Source: Thermoanaerobaculia bacterium | GTDB taxonomy: Bacteria; Acidobacteriota; Thermoanaerobaculia; Gp7-AA8 | Direction: 5' to 3' | Assembly (NCBI GenBank): GCA_017883205.1 | Contig: JADGNZ010000013.1 | Location: 78,262-142,261 of the forward strand | Length of the DNA: 64,000 bases | Shown here: positions 15,764 through 25,200 of the stretch, one piece after another | Position numbering within the stretch: position 1 is the first letter of the stretch | Layout of the letters: every line of letters begins with the position of its first letter | Made by a program: the position numbers and the translations under genes | The notes under the pieces: generated by a model | Databases searched by the model: none | What the model was told of the DNA's origin: nothing | The model's input: only the letters and a program-made list of their open reading frames with translations

Positions 15764-15795
15764 AGAAACAAAAACCGCGGCGTCGTGGCCGCGGT
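15764..15795 (-). terminator. Intrinsic terminator of the small coiled-coil protein gene
   Basis: An 8-bp stem ACCGCGGC/GCCGCGGT (15774-15781 with 15788-15795) followed on the minus strand by TTTTTGTTT. It lies 27 nt after the stop of the 76-residue gene. Confidence 0.8.
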
Positions 15796-15821
15796 CTGGG
15801 TGAAGCGAATGGAGTCACGTT

Positions 15822-16052
15822 CTACGACTCGCCGCCGTCGTCGTCGTCCATATCGTTGTTGATGCCAAGGCGGGAGCAGGCGGCGGCGTACATCTGCTTC
15901 GAGGCGTTGATCGCGTTCTGCAGCTCGGCGATCCTGTCCTTCACCTTCGCAAGCTCTTCTTCGATCTGGTCTTTCAGGTCGCTGATCTCCTGCTTGGTAA
16001 CCTGAAGCGTCGTTTCGTAGAACTTGCGCTGCTGATCTGTGATGACCGTCAT
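15822..16052 (-). CDS. Small coiled-coil protein
   Basis: 76 residues, start ATG preceded by GGAGGAG 3 nt upstream. Residues 8-50 form a charged heptad-like helix (KFYETTLQVTKQEISDLKDQ and EEELAKVKDRIAELQNAI), then MYAAACSRLGINN and an acidic tail DMDDDDGGES. No known family. It follows the kinase gene on the same strand by 33 nt and has its own terminator, so it may be the last gene of that transcript. Confidence 0.75.
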   Translation of the reverse strand: MTVITDQQRKFYETTLQVTKQEISDLKDQIEEELAKVKDRIAELQNAINASKQMYAAACSRLGINNDMDDDDGGES

Positions 16053-16085
16053 TTCTCCTCCAAGTCAGTGGCGAACGGGCAGCGA

Positions 16086-18929
16086 TTATAGCTTGAAGTC
16101 GACGCGCACCGTCGTCCACGACTTCACCCGGACGCCGTCTTTGGTTCCGGGAGTAAACGTCGAGCGTTTGATCGAGTCGATCGCCGCAGTGTTGAGAACC
16201 GGCGAAGCGCTGTTGACGACACGGGTATCGATCACCTGGCCGTTCTCGTTCACGAGCGCGCTCACCACCACCGATCCCTGCATGCGCTGCACGCGGGCGA
16301 TGGGCGGATATTGGGCTACCGCCTGCCGCGCAACGCGAGCGGGATTGAGTCCCTCCGTACCTTGCGCGACAAGGTCTCCGACTTGGGTGCGCGCCGCTTC
16401 GGGCTGCACGGCCGGACGCGATTCCGCGACAGGCTGCGGCGCCGGCACGACCGGTTGCGGCGCAGGCGTCGGGCGATTCTCGACAACCGGAGGCGGCACC
16501 GCTTGCGCCACCTGTGGCTGCGGCGCCGGAGGCGTTGGGGCGGTACCTCGATTCGTCGCCGTGGCAGGCGTGTTCTGCGTGCGGGCCAGTTGTTCGAGCC
16601 GCGTCTTCTCGGCGGCCATCCGTTTCTGCACTTCTTCGTTCACTTTGGAAGGATCGATTACCGGCGCGGTAGCGGACGTCGGCGTGGATCCTGTCACCGG
16701 AGCGGCCGCGGTCGTCGTCGCGATGAGCGGCTTCCCGGCGACCTGAGCTTTGCCCGGCGCGGCGACGGACGTCGTGGCCGGCTTTCGCATCATCAGACCG
16801 ATGATCACCGCGATCACAACTACGCCAGCGATGGCAATCGGCACGATCGGCGGTTTCTTCGCGCCGGTCGATGCCGCTGGCGTCGCCGCGGGCATCGCGG
16901 CAGGCATGGACGCCGGCACGGCGGCGACGGCGGCCGGCTTGACTGGCCGCAGCTCATTCGCAGCCGGAGCCGGCTCCGGAGCCGGCTCGACGTGATGCGG
17001 CTCGATGGCCGTGCTGCTGGCGAGGCGGTGCATATAGATGGCGAGGTCCGCGCTGGTCGGCGTGGGCCGGAAGCTGTAGAGCACCGCATCGAGATCCCGC
17101 TGCATCTCACCCGCCGTCTGGTAACGGTTGGCCGGATCCTTCTGCAGCGCCTTGAGCACGATGGCGTCGATCTGCGGCGTCACCTCATCGTTCAATTCAG
17201 AGGGTTTGGTGACGCGCGCCTCGCGTACCTGCTCGAGGATCGAAAGCTCGTTGTCGCCGCCGAACAGTTTTCGCGCGGTGAGCATCTCGAACAGCACCGT
17301 GGCCAGCGCGAAGATGTCGGAGCGGCGGTCGATGTTGCGTCCCCAGGCCTGCTCGGGCGACATGTACTGCAGCTTGCCCTTGAGCGCGCCCGCCTGCGTA
17401 TGCGATGCCTTCGACGCCGCTTTGGCGATGCCGAAGTCGCACAGCTTGATATCCCCTTCCTGGGAGATGAGGACGTTTTGCGGCGAGACGTCGCGATGCA
17501 CGAGTCCCATCTCTTTGTCTTCGAAGTCACGCTTGCGGTGCGCGTAGTCAAGCGCCGCGGCGATCTTCGAGGCGACGAACAGCGCGATCTCGACCGAGAG
17601 CGGCTGATCGCGCTCCTGCGCTTTCTTGAGGATGTTCTTCAGATCGTACCCATCGATGTACTCCATGGCGATGTAGTACGAGCTCTGAATCTTGCCGAGG
17701 TCGTAGATGTGGATGATGTTGTTGTGATTGAGCTGCGCGGCCAGCTTCGCTTCATCGACGAACATCTCGATGAAGTCCTGGTTGTCGGAGAGATGCGGCA
17801 GGATCTTCTTGATGGCGACGATCTTCTGAAATCCCTCCACGCCGCGCATGCGCGCTTTCCAGACCTCGGCCATTCCGCCCGTAGCGATCTTCTCGAGCAG
17901 GACGTACTGCCCGAACTTGGTGCCGTCGGAAGGCTCGTCGTCTTCGGGATGCGGCTCTGGAACGGCAACAGGGAACACCGGTTGTGCGATCGGCATCCGT
18001 TCGAGGGCAGGAATCGGGATGCGAACGGTTTCCGCCGACGATCGGGGCAGAGGCATTGCGGCCGTCTGCGGCGGAACAGGTTGCGGACGGGGCGGAGCTG
18101 GCGGCGCCGGTGTCGGTACGGACGGAGTGGGCATCGTGCCGGGCGATGTCCGGCGCGCGTTCTTTTCCAGACCGGAGAGCGTGTCCTGAAATCGCTTGTC
18201 GAGGGCGGAAGAGCCCGGCCGCGCCTTGGTGGTCTGAGTCGCTGACGGCGTTGGCGGCGCAGGTGCTGACGGCGGCGCGGCCGGCGGGGGTGGCGAAGAA
18301 GGCGGCGGCGTATCCTTTAATGTCTTCTTCTGCTGGGGCATCATGCCGGCCAGCGTGTCTGCCAACATCTTGTCGACGTCGTCCTTGGGGTTCATCGGTT
18401 TCCTCGCTGCGTTTGGCGTGGCTCTGTCATCGTCCAGTAGCTCGCCGAAGATTTCGTTGGAAGTGAGACCGCCCTCGGGGCCGGCCAGCTTTGTCGTCGT
18501 GCGGATGGTGAGATCGGTGTCCAGCGACGGCGACAACGGAGGGGCAATGCCGAGCATCTGCTGCACTTTGCCGAGAAACTCGCCCTCGGTATAAGGCTTC
18601 GGAAGGATGTCGGATGCGCCGAGGCGCGCGGCGTCGGCCCGCGGACTCTCACCACGATAGCCGGAAACGGTTACCAGAATCGGCGTCTTCTTCGTTGCAT
18701 CGCGGCCACGGATGGCGCGGATCAGATCCGCCGTGCTGACCTTCGGCACGACGGACGACAGGACGACGAGGCGGGGGCGGGAGTCTTCGAGAAACCGCAT
18801 CGCCTCTTCGCCATCCTTTGCGAACACCGCCTGATACGCCTGCCCGGCCAGGGCATGTTTGACCCGGTCGGTATAGCGAGGCTCGTACTCGACGACGAGA
18901 ATGGTTTCAGGCATGGGCGTTTGGCTCAT
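16086..18929 (-). CDS. Pseudo-receiver / Ser-Thr kinase / TonB C-terminal fusion protein
   Basis: About 947 residues with an unusual domain order. Residues 6-128 have a CheY-like receiver fold (ETILVVEYEPR, ILVTVSGYRG, ASDILPKPYTE), but the acidic pocket is E-Y-E and the phospho-acceptor Asp is Ser (LVVLSSVVP); the Lys is kept. A Pro-rich linker follows. Residues about 335-615 are a Hanks-type kinase: ATGGMAEVWKA, VAIKKIL, VHRDVSPQNVLIS, CDFGIAKA and MSPEQ are all intact. One transmembrane helix at about 693-713 (IVPIAIAGVVVIAVIIGLMM) is followed by a periplasmic Pro/Ala-rich stretch and a TonB C-terminal domain (last 90 residues: GSVVVSALVNENGQVID, STFTPGTKDG). The ATG at 18929 is chosen; the longer frame begins with TTG. 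It may sense at the outer membrane and signal inward by phosphorylation. Confidence 0.88.
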   Translation of the reverse strand: MSQTPMPETILVVEYEPRYTDRVKHALAGQAYQAVFAKDGEEAMRFLEDSRPRLVVLSSVVPKVSTADLIRAIRGRDATKKTPILVTVSGYRGESPRADAARLGASDILPKPYTEGEFLGKVQQMLGIAPPLSPSLDTDLTIRTTTKLAGPEGGLTSNEIFGELLDDDRATPNAARKPMNPKDDVDKMLADTLAGMMPQQKKTLKDTPPPSSPPPPAAPPSAPAPPTPSATQTTKARPGSSALDKRFQDTLSGLEKNARRTSPGTMPTPSVPTPAPPAPPRPQPVPPQTAAMPLPRSSAETVRIPIPALERMPIAQPVFPVAVPEPHPEDDEPSDGTKFGQYVLLEKIATGGMAEVWKARMRGVEGFQKIVAIKKILPHLSDNQDFIEMFVDEAKLAAQLNHNNIIHIYDLGKIQSSYYIAMEYIDGYDLKNILKKAQERDQPLSVEIALFVASKIAAALDYAHRKRDFEDKEMGLVHRDVSPQNVLISQEGDIKLCDFGIAKAASKASHTQAGALKGKLQYMSPEQAWGRNIDRRSDIFALATVLFEMLTARKLFGGDNELSILEQVREARVTKPSELNDEVTPQIDAIVLKALQKDPANRYQTAGEMQRDLDAVLYSFRPTPTSADLAIYMHRLASSTAIEPHHVEPAPEPAPAANELRPVKPAAVAAVPASMPAAMPAATPAASTGAKKPPIVPIAIAGVVVIAVIIGLMMRKPATTSVAAPGKAQVAGKPLIATTTAAAPVTGSTPTSATAPVIDPSKVNEEVQKRMAAEKTRLEQLARTQNTPATATNRGTAPTPPAPQPQVAQAVPPPVVENRPTPAPQPVVPAPQPVAESRPAVQPEAARTQVGDLVAQGTEGLNPARVARQAVAQYPPIARVQRMQGSVVVSALVNENGQVIDTRVVNSASPVLNTAAIDSIKRSTFTPGTKDGVRVKSWTTVRVDFKL

Positions 18930-19002
18930 TGAGGCCGTGACGGGATGTTTGACATTCTGGCACAAGTGGGTTGGTGAGAGTAGAGGGGGTCGGGGTATAG
19001 GG

Positions 19003-20337
19003 CATATGCACTAACTTACCGATCCAGCGATGAACTTGGCGTCTGCGTGTTGATAGGGACGTCTGCGTTTGGAGAGAACGAAGTGCCTGGATCGATGTCG
19101 CAGATTCCGCTCGATGGCGGTTAGAGTGAGCGAGGGGCTGATGACAGCGACGATGACGTCAAGCAGAAACCTGGTTAGTCGCCAGTTGCTGATGGACCTG
19201 GATGGGGTACCCCCAGGGGGAAAAAGATTCGGCCTGATAGAGAAGCGAATCGATCAGAAGGGCGATGAGAAGCTTGGCAAAGACGTATACGCGGAGATTT
19301 TCCTGGGTCCGTGCCGGCACTTGGTCGAGATGCAGGATCGATTTGAGCGTCTTGAACTTCATCTCGATCTGCCAGCGAAAACGATAGAGTTGCAGAACGC
19401 TTTCGGCCGAGAACCCCGAGGGCAAATTGGTCAACACGAACATGTATCCAGCTGCTTCGAGCGTGCGCACATCCACTGCCGCTCCGCCCTTTTTGCTTCG
19501 CTCGGCGAGCACCTTCTGCCGGGACTGAGCCGCGGCCACCTCACTCTTGCGGATGGCCACCAGGCGTGCTTGGACCCATTCGCCTTTGGGTCCGAGAAAT
19601 CGAACCGGAAACTCGCCGGCCTGGGCTTCAGGCAGAGAGCGAAGGGCCTCAAACAGCGAGAAGGGTTGCCCATCGGCACTCTCCAGCGGGACGTTCGACC
19701 ACGCAAATCGAACCACAAAGAACGCCCCCCGGCTTGCGACATGCGCCATACCCGCTCGATGTCCGTACCCGCGATCCCCGACCAGGATCTCGCCAGCACG
19801 AACAGAGAAGCGCTCCAAAGCCTCGCCTTCCTTCTCATTGGTCAGTTCGATCGAGTCGATGCGGTTCGATCCGAGGTCGAGCCCCAGATGCAGCCGATGG
19901 TCGGTTCCGCGTTTCCCGGCTCGGGTGATCCCGGTTGCGTCCAGAAGCCGCACCCGAATCCCGTTTGGAAGGGCGTGTTGCGGATCCACCAGCAATCCGC
20001 CCAAAAGCGCCCCCAGCCAATCGCCCGCTCTTACGAATCGCCGGACCAGCGCAACATCACTGACATCGGCCAGTCCCGCCTCCGCCGCCACCGCCGCCGT
20101 ATCCATCAACGACCGTTCACCCACAGCCCACATCAAGATCAGCCGAAGCAACACCTCAGGGCTCTCGATCTTACGGGCCCGCGTGAATGCTCCCGTCTCG
20201 ACCGCTAGCGCGTTGACCCTCCCCACGCCACCCACGAATGCCATCAGATAAGGCCACTGGAACTCTATCCACTCCCGCACATCCACCCGTTCCGTCATGC
20301 ACTTAGCTTACTCTCGGCCGTAAGTTAGTGCACATGG
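19003..20337. mobile_element. Complete IS4-type insertion sequence with 11-bp target duplication
   Basis: Terminal inverted repeats ATATGCACTAACTTAC (19004-19019) and GTAAGTTAGTGCACAT (20322-20337) match at 15 of 16 positions. Both ends are flanked by the same 11-mer GGGGTATAGGG (18992-19002 and 20338-20348), a target-site duplication of the length typical for IS4-family elements. One transposase gene fills the element. Exact duplications and an intact gene suggest a recent insertion. The target is a class A palindrome between the kinase gene and rho. Confidence 0.93.
19159..20298 (-). CDS. IS4-family DDE transposase
   Basis: 379 residues. The DDE catalytic core is visible: first Asp in RLLDATGITRAG, second Asp in EILVGDRGYGHRAG, and the IS4 signature around the Glu, YRFRWQIEMKFKTLKSILHL, matching Y-(2)R-(3)E-(6)K. 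It catalyses cut-and-paste transposition of its own element. Full length with no internal stop, so it is probably active. It is on the minus strand within the inverted repeats at 19004-19019 and 20322-20337. Confidence 0.95.
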   Translation of the reverse strand: MTERVDVREWIEFQWPYLMAFVGGVGRVNALAVETGAFTRARKIESPEVLLRLILMWAVGERSLMDTAAVAAEAGLADVSDVALVRRFVRAGDWLGALLGGLLVDPQHALPNGIRVRLLDATGITRAGKRGTDHRLHLGLDLGSNRIDSIELTNEKEGEALERFSVRAGEILVGDRGYGHRAGMAHVASRGAFFVVRFAWSNVPLESADGQPFSLFEALRSLPEAQAGEFPVRFLGPKGEWVQARLVAIRKSEVAAAQSRQKVLAERSKKGGAAVDVRTLEAAGYMFVLTNLPSGFSAESVLQLYRFRWQIEMKFKTLKSILHLDQVPARTQENLRVYVFAKLLIALLIDSLLYQAESFSPWGYPIQVHQQLATNQVSA

Positions 20338-20560
20338 GGTATAGGGGGTGGGGAGTGGGAGCAGAACCTCAAGTAATGCGCGTCATCTGGGTAGTGCACA
20401 TCATCAGGTAGTGCGCATCGTCAAGTTAGTGCTCGTCGTCCGCGTTTTGCTACCTTCTCCCACTTCCCACACCCCACACCCCACTCCCCACCCGCAGACA
20501 AAGAAACATCACGTCCTTCTCCGACTCCCGACCCCCGACTTCCGACTCCCACGAATCACA
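20338..20560. repeat. Class A palindrome split by the IS, with a class B arm
   Basis: The GTGGGGAGTGGG arm at about 20350-20362 pairs with the CCCACACCCCACACCCCACTCCCC stretch at about 20467-20492; the 17-bp repeats lie between. A class B arm (CCGACTCCCGACCCCCGAC) follows at about 20522-20550. The element belongs to the dispersed families found throughout the window and was the landing site of the IS. Confidence 0.7.
20375..20442 (+). repeat. 17-bp tandem repeat, four copies
   Basis: Four 17-bp units (20375, 20392, 20409, 20426) of the type GGTAGTGCRCATCRTCA just outside the right end of the IS. The core GTTAGTGC in the last unit also occurs in the IS terminal inverted repeat (GTTAGTGCAC), so the units could act as decoy or secondary transposase sites; that is inference. 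Confidence 0.7.
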
Positions 20561-20727
20561 CTTGCATTTGGAAACGACCTTCCCCATACTACGCCTCGCA
20601 CCTTTCGTGCGACGATCTCAGTAAGGCATCCCGCCGGGCGTTCCAGAGAATGGTCTTCTCCGCCTGATCGTCGGCTTCCGGCCAAACTCGAATTCGAGCA
20701 ATATCCAGGGTCGTTTATTGAACACGC

Positions 20728-22092
20728 ATGACACCAGACAATCGACAACCGCGTAAGCGCCGCCGCCGCAGACGGCGAACGGGTGCACCGGGGGACGCCT
20801 CCGGGGACAGCACTGCGCAAGGCCAGCCCAACGGCAACGTCGCCCTACCAGGCGATCAACAATCCTTCAACGATGGGGCGGGCGGAGGTGCGGGCCGCAG
20901 ACGCCGCAACCGTTCCCGCCGCCGCGGCGGAAAGCCGCAGGGATACGGCGGCGACGCGCAGCAGGGGCCGCTGATCGATCTCCCGCCGGGCGAGCTCGCT
21001 CCTGTCTCCGGAGTCCTCTGGATCAAGCCGAATGGCACCGGACTTCTCGTGCAGCCGTCAAACAACTATGTGCCGCAGCCCGGCGACGCCATCGTTCCGC
21101 GGCCGGTCATCGAGCGATTGCACCTGCAGGCAGGCCTGCTCCTTACGGGCAGTGCGCGCAGGGCCGGCAACAATCTCGAGTTCGTCGGCCTGGAGCAGGT
21201 CGAAGGAATGGCGCTCGAGGAGTATCGCGAGTCGCGTCGCCCCTTCTCCGAGTTGATCTCGATCGATCCGAATGAAGTGTTCAAGCTCGAGACGGAGCCG
21301 GAGCGTTTGACGACGCGCGTCATCGATCTTCTCTCTCCTCTCGGCAAAGGACAGCGCTGCCTCGTCGTCGCTCCGCCAAAAGCCGGCAAGACGACGCTGT
21401 TGAAAGACATCGCGCACGGACTCAATCTCAATCATCCCGAAGTGACCCTCTTCGTTCTTCTCGTCGATGAGCGTCCTGAGGAAGTAACCGACTTCCGCCG
21501 CTCCGTGGCCAAGGGCGAAGTCGTGGCCTCGAGCTCGGACGAAACCGCCGAGAACCACATTCAGATCGCTGAGGTCGTGCTCGAACGTGCGCGCCGCCTC
21601 GTCGAGATGAAGCAGGACGTCGTCATCCTCTGCGACTCCATCACCCGCATGTCGCGCGCATACAACAACGAACAGCGCGGCTCGGGAAAAATCCTCTCCG
21701 GCGGCATCGACGCACGGACGATGGAGAAGCCGCGGCGCTTTTTCGGCGCGGCACGCAACGCCGAGGATTGGGGATCGCTGACGATCATCGCCACGGCGCT
21801 CGTCGACACCGGCTCGCGCATGGACGAAGTGATCTTCCAGGAGTTTAAGGGCACGGGGAACACGGAGATCGTGCTCGACCGCGGCCTCTTCGAGCGGCGC
21901 ATTTTTCCAGCCATCAACATCGCCCAGACCGGAACCCGCAAAGAGGAGAAACTGCTTCCGCCGACGGTGCTTCCGAAGACGCACACGCTGCGGCGCGCGC
22001 TCGCGGGAACCGACCCGCTGAACGCAATGAAGATGCTCCTCGAACGGCTGCAGAAGTTCTCGTCGAACGATGCGTTTTTGAAGAGTTTCTGA
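20728..22092 (+). CDS. rho: Transcription termination factor Rho
   Basis: A 454-residue hexameric RNA helicase that terminates transcription. The RNA-binding cold-shock-like domain starts near residue 80 (LAPVSGVLWIKPNGTGLL). The ATPase core has Walker A VAPPKAGKTT at about 213-222, then LLVDERPEEVTDFRR, Walker B VVILCDSITRMSRAYN, the Q-loop region and SGGIDARTMEKPRRFFGAARN. The standard N-terminal helical Rho_N domain is absent. In its place residues 1-75 are Arg/Gly-rich and disordered (RKRRRRRRRTG; GRRRRNRSRRRGGK). The 5' region has a possible promoter (TTGCAT about 17 nt before CATACT) giving a leader of more than 100 nt, in line with the autoregulation known for rho genes. Confidence 0.96.
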   Translation: MTPDNRQPRKRRRRRRRTGAPGDASGDSTAQGQPNGNVALPGDQQSFNDGAGGGAGRRRRNRSRRRGGKPQGYGGDAQQGPLIDLPPGELAPVSGVLWIKPNGTGLLVQPSNNYVPQPGDAIVPRPVIERLHLQAGLLLTGSARRAGNNLEFVGLEQVEGMALEEYRESRRPFSELISIDPNEVFKLETEPERLTTRVIDLLSPLGKGQRCLVVAPPKAGKTTLLKDIAHGLNLNHPEVTLFVLLVDERPEEVTDFRRSVAKGEVVASSSDETAENHIQIAEVVLERARRLVEMKQDVVILCDSITRMSRAYNNEQRGSGKILSGGIDARTMEKPRRFFGAARNAEDWGSLTIIATALVDTGSRMDEVIFQEFKGTGNTEIVLDRGLFERRIFPAINIAQTGTRKEEKLLPPTVLPKTHTLRRALAGTDPLNAMKMLLERLQKFSSNDAFLKSF

Positions 22093-22266
22093 GCCCGAAC
22101 AGCCCCTTCGGCAAAGCGTTTCTCTGATCCAAAAAACCGTTTTGCGCGGTCACTCCCGCTTTACCCCGAATTCGCGCAAAATCACTGTTTGTTTCCGGGC
22201 AACTAGTGTAAAAGGACGGCTACAGTCCAGCTTCCCCCAAACCCGAGTCACGACAGGAGGATTTCT

Positions 22267-25200
22267 ATGTTGCGAAACCGTACCCAACGTTTGTTCATGG
22301 CGCTGCTCTGCTGCGTCATTACCGTGGCCGCATTCGGCCAGGGAGGCAACATCACCAACGGCTCGATCAGCGGGCACGTCATCGATGGCAGCGGCGCTCC
22401 TTTACCGGGTGTGACCGTTACCGCGACCAATATCGACACGGGCCTGAACCGGAATGACGTTACCTCGGGCACCGGCGAGTACCATCTCAACCTCCTCCCG
22501 CCGGGCCGCTATCGTGTCGACGCCGAGTTGGCCGGTCTCGGCAAGACGCGTGCGCCGAGCGTTACCGTCCTTCTCGGCAACGACACCCGCACGGACCTGA
22601 AGCTCACGCAACAGGTCACGGAGACGATCACCGTTACGGCGGTCGCGCCAATCATCGATACTCAACGTACGGGAATGGCCGCAGCGGTCACGAACAAGCA
22701 GATCGAGAATCTTCCGCTTCTCGGACGTGACTTCCGCGCGCTGGCATCCCTCACTCCCGGCGTCAGCGCGGGCTCGTTCGACGCCACTGCCATCACGGCG
22801 AACGGCGCGCGTCCGTTGTCCACCGACTACAACATCGACGGCGCGAGCTCGAACAACGACTTCTTCGGCCAGCAGACCGGCGGCCCGCGCGCGCCGTTCA
22901 CGTTCTCGCAGGCGGCCATCAAGGAGTTTCAGGTCATCCGCACGCAGTACGACGCCGAATACGGCCGCGGCGTCGGCGCCGTGGTCAACGCCATCACCAA
23001 GAGCGGTACGAACCATGTCGACGGCGAGGTGTTCTACTTCGACCGCAAGCAGGCTTGGGCGTCCACCCGTCCGCTCGTTTTCAATACCAACATCAATGGC
23101 ACCGTTTATCCGCTCGCCATCTCCGACAGCTTCCTGGCAAAAAACTCCACGGAGCCCGGATTTTCACTCGGTGGGCCGCTCGTGCAGGACAGGTTCTTCT
23201 ACTTCGTGAATGCTGACGGGCAGAAACAGGCGCAGCCGTTCGTGATCGGCAACGACATGCGCACGTCGGCTCAATTCCTCGCCCTCACCGCAGCGCAGCA
23301 GGCGGCGGTGCTCGCGAAAATCCAGACCAACGTCGGTGCCCCGTACGAGTCCGGCCTCAACTTTGATCAGGCAAACAAGCTGAACACCTACCTCGTGAAG
23401 TTCGATGCGAACTTCGGGGAGAAGAACCACTGGTCGTTGCGCGACAACATTACGAAGTTCGACACGACGAATAGCGGGTCCACGACGACCTTCGGACTCA
23501 ATCAAACGGACGAAGTCGATAAGTTCTACCAGATCGCTCTAGAAGGTGACACGGTCATCACGAACAACATCTTCAATCAGTTCATCGGCCAAGTCGGCCG
23601 CGATCAGCGCCCGGTGACCGCGAGGACTACCGGCACCGAGTTCTCCATCAACTACGGCACGAATACACAATTCTTCGGCGCCGCTGACACCACCCCGAAC
23701 ACGGCTGACGAAAAGAAGTACCAGCTCAAAGACACGCTGAACTACCAATGGCACGGACAGTCGGTCAAAGTTGGCGGCGAACTGCTGCATCGCCACCTGT
23801 TCGACTCGTTCCCGCGCTTCGCAGGCGGTATGTATTCCTTCACCGGCCTGACCAACTTCGCCAACAACTTCGCCGGTAGTTTCCAGCAGGCCTACGGCCC
23901 GCAGAACGGCGACGTGGCCTGGGATACGAATCTCTGGGGACTGTATGCCAACGACAGCTTCCACGTCGGACCGCGCCTGACCATCGACGCCGGCATTCGT
24001 TACGACCTCGAGAAAACGCCGCGTCCGCCCGGCAATGCCTATCCGCTGCATCCGGAACTCCTCACTCAGATCAAGGACGATACGAACAACATCGGGCCGC
24101 GGCTCGGATTCGCCTATGACGTCCTTGGCAACGGCCGTTCCGTTCTCCGCGGCGGCAGCGGCAAGTTCTTCGAGTACATGCCGGACATCCTTCTGGCCTC
24201 GCCGATCCAGGGCATCAGCGGCGCGCTCATCACATCAACCTTCACCTGCACCACCACCGCGACGAACCCCTGCCCCACCTATCCCAACATTCTTTCTCCG
24301 ACCGACTTCCTGGCCAAGGCAAAGCTGGGAGCCAATCTGGTCACGATCGGTTCGAACTATCAGGCTCAGGAAGCATTTCGCTCCAGCCTGCAGTTCGAGC
24401 AGCAGTTGGGACAGACGTACAGCGCCGGAGTCAGCGCCGTCTATTCGAAGCTGACGCACGTACAGGGCACGGCCAACATCAACATCGTCCCCACCGGCGT
24501 GGTCCTCGGCGGCATGCCGGTCTACGATTACTACAGCTCGACCAATCCATTGCGTCCTTACAACGACCTGGGAATCATCCGCGAGATCACCAGTAACGAG
24601 CAGGCCTGGTATCGCTCGCAGACCGTGGAGCTCCACAAGCTCGCCGTCAGCGACTCGAACCTGTCATGGGACGCCAGCTATACGCACTCGTCATCGATCG
24701 ACGACGAAACGAACACGCGTTCCACGTCGACGACCTTCCTCATCGACCCCAGAAACCCCGCGCTCAGCGAAGCAGCGAGCGACAATGACGTGAAGCATCG
24801 CGTGGTTGGCGACCTTATCTATCGCCTTCCCTTCGGCTTCCAGGCGTCCGTCGTCGCCTTCTGGCACAGCGGGTTCCCATACACGGGCGCGATCAGCTTC
24901 GGCGGCTGCACTCCGAGCTGCCCCGCAAACAGCCTCACCGGCCAGGCACAAACCAGCGTGGCCGCGAATTTCACGCCGGTCTGGCTTGACTCGAGCGGAC
25001 AGGTCATCGACCTCACTCAGGCTAATGGCTTCACCAAAGCGCAGTTCGCCACCTTCCTGAGCGGAGCCCATCTGGCGCGCAACACCTTCCGCATGCCAAG
25101 CGTCTGGGACGGCGACCTCCGCCTGACAAAGAGCTTCAACCTCACGCATGGGATGCAGGTTCAACTCATCGGCGAAATGTTCAACGTCCTGAACAGGAGC

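Noticed and set aside
15762..15830. Longer start for the BtuF-like gene at 15818
   Set aside because: It would translate through the intrinsic terminator and into the end of the 76-residue gene, giving an Arg/Pro-rich N-terminus without a signal peptide pattern.
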